From positions 38,518,426-38,582,425 of the forward strand of contig CM051036.1 in assembly GCA_027627225.1 (NCBI GenBank): 64,000 nt of DNA, in the 5' to 3' direction. Below are positions 53,301 to 62,300 of the stretch, piece after piece. A program made the translations under genes and the position numbers. Below the pieces are notes generated by a model that was not told the DNA's origin, made no database searches, and saw nothing but the letters and a program-made list of their open reading frames with translations. Within the stretch, counting starts at the first letter, position 1, and the number at the start of each line of letters is the position of its first letter. The stretch is from Congeria kusceri. Its lineage: Eukaryota; Mollusca; Bivalvia; Myida; Dreissenidae.

Positions 53301-56300
53301 ATTGTCCATATGACATTTTAAACATTTTTTAATGGTGTGGAACAAGTATGTTTAAATCAGTGAAGCATCCATAGTTGAAAGAAAAAGAAGAGCAATGGAA
53401 TGATATTAAGTTGGTTAGTAAGAAAAGGAAAAAACAAAAAAAAACAAACAAATGAGATGTTGCATTTTGGTAGGCTTACTAGTTAAGCCTGAAGTGCATC
53501 CAGTGTGTTTGAAATAACTCAAGTTTATTTTGTATGGTCGCAATTGTTTCTTCAAGTTTAATTATATTTTTCAAAAAGTATGTAAATGTCTCTATATTTG
53601 GCATCGTTTTTATATATTTACATTTGAAGACCAAGTATTTAGCCAAAAACACTACTGAGTTAATGACTTATGTGTTGTTAGTATCGTCTGTTACAAAATT
53701 ACAGAGTGATATTATTGAGTAATAAAGTTCAAGATTGTCTACCATTTTTAACTGGCTATTTAGAAAGTTTTTAACTTGAATCAAATTTTTTTGAACCAAA
53801 AAAATTACATTCCCAAAATACACGAATGTTCGTTTCTGGATACTTAAACAAAATGCGCATAAAGTCGATGGAGCCAGATTGCATTTATGTAGGTAGGCAT
53901 TGTTTGGTAAAATATGCATCAGATATTTATATTGAAAATTTCTAAGTTGAGTATTAATTGTTAAGTTAAATGTTTGACTGAAAAGGGCTCGTTGATTGAT
54001 ATCTGGGTTGTTGAATATTTGTTTCCATTTATTAAGTTGCTTGAAATCTTCAGGTTTGTCTTTGATTATTAGTGTGTTATACACTAGTTTGCAAACTTTG
54101 GTATGTTCTGTTATTTTAGTAAGCAGGTATTTTGGGTTGAAATAATCTATCTCGCTTTGTTTAAGTTTATTTTTCCATTCAACAGGTATGCTATTAACAA
54201 GTGTATGTTATATTTAATAAAGTCTCCTTTGTTAACATCATTTATCTTAAGATATTTTACATCTTTTGGATGAAAATTTGATTTAAAGATTAACAATCCT
54301 TCGTAATTATCTAACATATTGTAATATATCTGACTTAATTTTGAATCTTGTTGAAATATAAAGCGCTTTAACCAACTTGCTTTAAAGGACTTTATGAATA
54401 GATCAATATCTAGCATTTTTGAACCCCCAGCGGCATAATCCTGTATAATTCGTTTTCTGTCAGTTTTGTCGTCCCAAAGTAATTTGAAACATATTGATTT
54501 TATTTTTATAATGATATTGTGAGATGGGTTTGGTAAAACTGTTAATGGATAGACTAATTTTCGGATAGCAAAGTTTTTTTAACTGTAATTTTTCCAATAA
54601 GTGATAACTTCCATCGTTTCCATCTATTTAAACATGATTCAAACGTGAATTACGGGTGCCATCTAGCATGAATGATGCGTCGTCAGCAAAAAGAGACTGC
54701 TTAACCTCTACATTATTTATATTTATTCCTTTCATTTGTGTGTTTAGTTCTATGTCTATTGACATTTGTTCGATGCAAATAATAAACAAATATGGAGATA
54801 AAGGACAACCTTGTCCAACTCCCCTTTGAATACCGAAAAAATCAGAAAAATGTCCATTATTTGTAACGCACGACTTTGTATCTTTATAGAATAACATAAC
54901 CCACTGTATAGTGTGTTCATTAAATCCGAAATGGCGAAGGCATTTAAACATAAATTCATGGTCAGGCTGTCAAAAGTTTTATTAAAGTCAGAAAAGACTA
55001 TGAGGTCGGCTTCATTAGTTTCATCGAGTTTTTCAGTATTTTCTTGCAATAGTCTTACATTTTCACGGATATACCTTTCTGTGATAAACCCGGTTTGATT
55101 CGTACTGATAATATGGTTTAATAATGGTTTTATTCGATTGGCTATAGATTTTGAAGCAATTTTGTAGTCAACATTTAATAATGACACGGGCCTCCAGTTA
55201 TCAACCAATAGGGCGTCTTTTCCGTTCTTGGGTAGTAAAGTAAGAGTGCTTTGTTTTTGTAATTCACTAAGATTATTGTTTTCCAGAGAATAGTTTAGAG
55301 AGTTTATAACGTATTGTTTTATATCCGGCCAGAACATTTTATAGAATTCCTTAGCGATACCATCCGATCCTGGGCTTTTGTTATTTTTCATTTCTAGCAA
55401 TGCTTTAGCACATTCGTATTCTGATAGATATTTTTGTTTGTTTTGTGTTTGTTCTGGACTTATTTTATTGTAAATGTTATTATAGAACCTATCGGTATTA
55501 TTTGTATCCATATTGTTGTTTTTTTTTATTATGATTTTTATTAAAGTGTGCCACATAATTTAAAATTCCTTTTTTATCTTGGGTTACCGTGTTGTCTTTT
55601 AAGTTGCTGTAAAGTTTCAGTTTCTGCCCGCTTTTTTTCGAGATTTGCAAAAAACTGTGTATTCTTTTCCGAACCTTCAACCCATTGCGCCTTTGCTTGA
55701 AGAAGTATACCTTTTATATTATTTTCAACTAGAGTATTTAATTCATTTTTTGCATCGTTTAATTGTTTGCATTTGTCTAAATCGTTGCTATTCACTGTAA
55801 GTTCTTGTTCTAATTCTATAATTCTCGATGTAAGCCTTTGTTTGTTTTCTTTCTTCTGTTTATTAAGTTTACTGGCATATTTAATTGTTTCGTCTCGTAT
55901 GTTACCCTTAATAATTTCGCAAAGTGTATTTGGATTAGCTTCATTCTTTATCTGAGCTATTTCGGATATCGATGTTCGAATACATCTTTGATACTCTGAT
56001 TCTAATAAATATGAGTTGTTAAATTAAAAATACCCAGGACCTCTTCAATTCGCTTTTTGCTGGAATTTAATTAATCCTCCGCCGCGAAGCGGGAGGGGGG
56101 TTATAGGAATGCCCTTCGTCCGTCCGTCCGTCTGTCCGACGGTCAGTCTGTCCATAACATTTTTGTGTCCACTCCATATCTCCGATACCCTTTGAAGGAT
56201 TTTCATGAAACTTGGCTCAAATGTTCAGGTCATTGAGAAGATGTGCAGAAGGCATGAGTCAGTCACACGGGTTCAATGTCAAGGTCACACTTGAAGGTCA

Positions 56301-59300
56301 AATATTCGAACCTCCATTTCGTGTCCGCTCCATATCTCCTATACCCTTTGAAGGATTTTCATAAAACTTAGCTCAAATGTTAAGGTCATTGAAACGGTGT
56401 GCAGAAGGCTCGAGTCAGTCACGCCAGCGGACGGTCAAGGTCACACTTGAAGGTCAAATATTTGAGCCTAGATTTCGTGTCCGCTCCATATCTCCTATAC
56501 CCTTCGACGGATTTTCATGAAACTTGGCTCAAATGTTTAGGTCATTGAGACGATGTGCAGTAGGCATGAGTCAGTCATGCCGGCTCAAGGTCAAGGTCAT
56601 GCTTGAAGGTCAAATATTCTAGCCTCCATTTCGTGTCGGCTCCATATCTCCTATGCCTTTTGAAGGATTTTCATGAAACTTGGCGCACATTTTTAAGTCA
56701 TTGAGATGATGTGCAGAAGGCATGGGCCTTTCATGCCAGCTCAAGGTCACACTTGAAGGTTAAATTTTTGAGCCTCCATTTTAGTGTTCGTTTTTTGTGT
56801 CGGCTCCATATCTCCTATACCCTTTGAAGGATTTTCATGAACTTGGCGCAAATGTTTTGCTCATTGAGACCATGTGCAGAAGGCATAAGCCAGTCACGCC
56901 AACTCAAGGTTACGGTCACACTTGAAGGTTGAATATTTGAGCCTGTGTTTTTATGTCCGTTCTATATCTCCTATGCCCTTTGAAGGATTTTCATGAAACT
57001 TGCCTCAAATGTTTATCACATTGAGGCAATGTGCAGAAGGCATTGAGCAGTCTTGCCACCTCAAGGTCAAGGTCACGCTTAAAGGTAAAATGTTTGAGCC
57101 TCCATTTTTGTGTCAGCTCCATATCTCCTATGCCCTTTAAGGAATTTTCATAAAACTGATTAAGGTCAGTGTGATACTTCAAAGTCACCTTTAAAATCTA
57201 ATGAAGGCTCATGGCGGGGGATATAGCTGTCCTTTAGACTGCCTTGTTGATACTATAGAGTGATCAGATTTAAATGGGGGGGCAATGACAAAATCTTTTA
57301 ATCAGTTTGTAATGTTAAAAGATGTTAGAAAATAGCCTAGTCGACCGAATATAGGTGGGTGGGTGTTAGCATGCCACGTGTACACTTTATTATTAGGGTT
57401 CGTCAATCGCCATATGTCGCATAGATCTATATTTTCTTTTAGTTTGTTTATTTTTCTGTTACAATTTTTATTTGTGTCCGATTAATTTATCTAAATTATA
57501 GTCAATTACAGTATTAAATCCCCACCCATAATTAGTTAATGGTCATTATACATCTGTACATGGTTATCTAAGATACTGGCATTATCAGTGTTAGGACCGT
57601 ATAAATTAAACATAACAATTTGCTTTTTGAGTATCTCTATTTTTAAAAGTTGAAGCCTGCCTATTATAATATCATGATATTCCAATATCTTGTATTTAAA
57701 CTTTGATTATGCACTGATAAAAATACCAATCCCTAGAGAGTTTGAGCTGTTGCCGCTTAAGAAAAAATATCCCCATTGTTTACCCCAAACTGTTTTATCT
57801 ACCTCGGCGCGAAAGTGTTCTTTTTGTAGAAAACAGATATCAAATATATTCTCCTTTAACCATTGAAACATTAGGTCACGTTTTGCTGATGACGCAATTC
57901 CTTTTTTGTTGTAACTACATATTTTAACTGTCATTCTTATTTATAAATGTAATGTTAATTTTCATTGCTATGCATGTATATTTTGAACTAGTGTTTTGAA
58001 AGTCGAAACTGCAACCATAAAAAATAATGCACTGCTTGCCTCCTAAACAGCAACAGATGCACTGCTTACCTCCTAAACAGCAACAGATGCACTGCTTACC
58101 TCCTAAACAGCAACAGATGCACTGCTTACCTCCTAAACAGCAACAGATGCACTGCTTACCTCCTAAACAGCAACAGATGCACATATTTTTATGAAAATGT
58201 GTAGTCGGACAAAAACATGAATGGGCTTTGAGATTTGTAATGAAATTTAATAAATAGGTGGCGCGTCATGAGAAAACCGGTCATAATCCATGTGTAAAGT
58301 GTTGTCCTGTATTAGCCTGTGCAGTCCGCACAGGCTAATCCGGGATGGCACTTTCCGCGTTTATGGTATTTTCTGTTTCAAGGAAGTATCTTCTAAACAT
58401 AAATTCACTGTAGGGGGAAAGTGCCATCCTGGATTAGCCTGTGCGGACTGCACAGGCTAATCCGGGACGACACTTTACGCACACGCATTACGACCGGTTT
58501 TCTCATGACGCGCCACATAGATACCTTTTATTGAGACCTCGCTTGGGATTGCATATGGGGTTGGTAGGGACAAGGTCATGTTCACCATTACTAAACAATT
58601 TATTGATGTGCTGACTTTTATGCATTTCGTTCACAAAATTTGGTTTTCCATTTTCCTTGTTTTAGAAAAAAAATGCCAGTAACTCTGACAAGCACTAGAA
58701 AAGTCGAGCGCGCTGTCCTCCGAAAGCTCTTGTTATTCCCAACTAGTGGTGCAGTTGATGGATGCTGTCATCATGCATTTTATATTTACTGTGTACATTT
58801 TAGGTTTAATAAAAATGCATATCCATATCAGAAATTCAAATTCAGTATTCACAATACATTTTCAAAATACATTTTTCATGAGTTGATATTTTAAAAATAT
58901 TAACTATAGCATCTTTTCCTGTATATTTGGCCACTTAAGAGCTAAACTGCTTTTATACCCTAAATGAGCACAATTTCAACACCAGTGAGACTTTTATCTA
59001 TAAATTTAAGGTCTCTCCTAATAAATAAAGACCAGATAATTACGAGATCAGCCATTCACTTAATTACTGACAAATTCTAGGAAGGCACCCTAGCAATCAT
59101 GAATTTGTCAGATGTTTCCTATCATTATTTTCAGTCTTCATTTTGATGAGAAAACACTAAAATTTTGTTACAATTTTGATATAATTGTTTTATAAGTAAT
59201 AATAGTTAATTTCCATTATCTGGGGGTGGCCGAATCTATAGGAATGGCTGAATCTTTAGGAAAGAAGATAATTTATTTAGAAGTCAATTGGTCATTTAGA

Positions 59301-62300
59301 ATACTGCCTTTTGAAATAAACATAAATGAAACAATAACAGTCTTGAGAAATTTTATGGCTTGAAGACGTACTTTTAAAGTTTTACTCTTCGATTATGAAA
59401 CCTTTGTACTGTGTATTTTCCGATGACAGTTGTGTGAACATATGCATATGATGTAAAGAATTGTTTATACACTATTTCTCCCCAGTGAAGACAAGATGAA
59501 CATTTCTTTTATATTAATGTTAGTTAATTACTAGGGATGGCATCGAAACTAAACCCAGTATTTGCATATTCGCTTGTTCATTCAGTCGAATATTTGAATA
59601 TTTGCATAGATTCTTATTGAGTACTTTGAGCTTTGTAGCCTAGTCAACATAATCATTGTATGACTTTTTAGTACTGATTAACGAGTAGATCTACAGTTGT
59701 ATTTTCATTAACATATTGCACTTTCCAGTTAATGCATAAATTATATGGTATTTAGCATAAACAACGTAAAGTCACATGTTAATTGTTCTTTACATCAAAC
59801 AGTTTTTAGTAAACCACACATTTTTATCAGTACCGAAACGAGCCGATAAACAATAGTTTATAAACAAAGTTGAGCTTTATTTCTTGGTTATACTGACTGC
59901 TAAATCTGTTATCGCACTTCTGTTTTTCTTTATTATTCTTTTAACATGTCTAACGGCGAGTTATAATTACCAATTTATTCCTACTGTGTAATCAAATTGT
60001 GTATTGCTGGCAACTAGAGGAGTGGCCGCTGACACTGACTCGTGTATTTAATATCTCTGACACGTGACACGGGGCTATTGTAATGAAAACACGGTATTAA
60101 GCCATTATGTTGACAGTAAAATACTTGATACATTCAGGAAATGGTTATTTTACAAACAATAACAATATACATGTGCGAATATTCGAATGGCCTTTTCACT
60201 ATTCGAATAGCGAACATTCAATCTAATTTTCTAATAGTTTTGCCATCCGTATTAATTACACATAACAGTTGCCAATTTATTACTAACAAATAAGTATGTT
60301 TTGCATCAATGCCATTTGTTTGCAGCCAGGAGGCCAATAACCATGATCTGTTGTTGACGGTGCTCTGGGAAGGAGTGGTCCACTCTTCCCCACTGGTCCG
60401 GTCTACTGCAGCGCGACTCTTTGATGTAAGTGCAGCATTTTTATACCCTTTGTCCGTAGATATTATGGTTTTATGACCATCCCACCCCCACTAATGTCCA
60501 CTTCTGCTCTACACTTTGATTTAAGTCAACATTTTTAGATTTTCTTAGCCATTGACGAAAATATTATGGTTTTTATCCCCCCCCCCCCTTCACGCACACA
60601 CACCTCCCACAAATTCAAATTTTCTAGATACATTTACACTGTAGTTTTTTGGTACTGTATATTTGCTATACAGACTTAATGCTCCCACCACATACAAATT
60701 CTCTAGGTACAAATTAACATTGTTTCTAGTTCTATATATTTACATTAGAGGTATACTGTGTAGTTAAGAAATTATGGACAATGTCATGTGCGTGGGTACT
60801 GATACTTGGTTAAATTTTTTTACTTAGTTTTACTAAGAAAAAAAATGTAGCCAAATGGTAATATCTTTTTAGCTCAATATTGAAATGGTGGCCATTGGCT
60901 AATTTGGCCCCATAACTATGATTCAAACAATACTCAGAGGCGCGTCGTGGGAAAACCGGACTTAATGCATGTGCGTAAAGTGTCATCCTGGATTAGCCTG
61001 TGCAGTCCGCACAGACTAATCCAGGACGGCACTTTCCGCCTACAGTGGATTTATGTTTAGAACAGACTTCCTTGAAACAGAAAATACCATAACAGCGGAA
61101 AGTGCCGTCCCGAATCAGCCTGTGCGGACTGCAAGGCTAATCCAGGACGACACTTTACGCACATGCAAAACCCGGTTTTCCAACAACGCGCCTCACTCAT
61201 TAAGTTTCATTTGGTCAAGCATTATTGAGTGTCATGTTTATATCTGCAGATTGTTATGCATAGCGTGAATGAATCTCTTGCCTCCACTCGAGGTGTTCCC
61301 GCCCTGGTGACACTAGGCAGCGACCCAGATATGTAAGTCAGCTCCATGTTTTTCTGAAAAAAGCAATAGCTTGAACTGTGGACCTTTCTTTCACCACATT
61401 GGTCTTTGTGACTAACTTATATGTTTGAACTGTGGACCTTTCTTTCACCACTTTGGTCTTTGTGACTAACTTATGTGTTTGCCCTACACTTATGTGTAGC
61501 TTGATAACTTATATTTACATCAAACTCCTGTGAGGTTTTACATTTTATACTTAACGCGAACTCCATTGTAGTTGACATATTTATCAGAAAAACATGTATT
61601 TGCAATTTGCATCAACACAGCAATGTATTAATTTTTATTTAATTAAACAAAGTCGTTTGAAGATTGATAACTTAATATTTACCGCAAAACTCATGTATGT
61701 AGTTGTGTTGCATACCATTTGCACTTTTGGCTTATTATTTAGTGAATTAATCTTAGTTGATGTTTGATTCCAATGTTTCCTGTCTGTCTGTAAAATAGTA
61801 CTCAAATAAAAAAAAGACCTAACGTCATTCATTCTGCACATATTTGAGGATATTTATACATTCTGAGAGTCAATGTTTGTCTGCAGTTACTTAACATCTT
61901 GATTAAACTCAAGTTTGTTTTAGAAGACAGCATGAAGCATCCCATATTAAAAGTGTTTCCCAATAAAAATCAGACAGACCACATTGCTGCATCCCTATAT
62001 TTGGCCAGGAATGTAATTGAATCACTGATTACAGCGAAATTGCATGATAAATTTCTATTTTGCAAAGTTGTTTTGGATGATGATGTCCCAAATGTCCCAT
62101 CATTTGTTTAGTTTAAAGCAGATAAGGTTTGTAAAAGCATTTTTTGTGGTTTGTTATATCTTTGTGTATTCTAAAATATATTAGATTTTTTGTTGAAATT
62201 CAATTATTGTGTATTGCATTAGATTAGTATAATATTGATTGATGGCTTAATTTTGTGTAGTTACCTAAAAAAAGTAATATTTTTGCAAACCCTGGATTTT

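Larger units (their letters stand above)
53188..58256 (-). mobile_element. Decayed L1/Tx1-like non-LTR retrotransposon, split by another repeat
   Basis: On the minus strand the order is: a 30 bp repeat region (58187-58029), endonuclease start at 57934 (MTVKICSYNKKGI, later NLYGPN and a frameshifted GGD-F-NTVIDY up to about 57430), an unrelated insertion (57247-56078), linker, reverse transcriptase (55560-54630) and C-terminal region to about 53670. It has several frameshifts and stops, so it is not functional. It interrupts the repeat array between 53187 and 58517. The exact 5' end is not resolved; the 3' end is near 53190. Confidence 0.85.

Noticed and set aside
57924..58184. Cys-rich 10-residue repeat open frame on the minus strand
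   Set aside because: Five identical 30 bp units at the LINE 5' side; no independent support.
61899..62111. 70-codon open frame in intron 23
   Set aside because: No splice sites, homology or codon pattern to support it.
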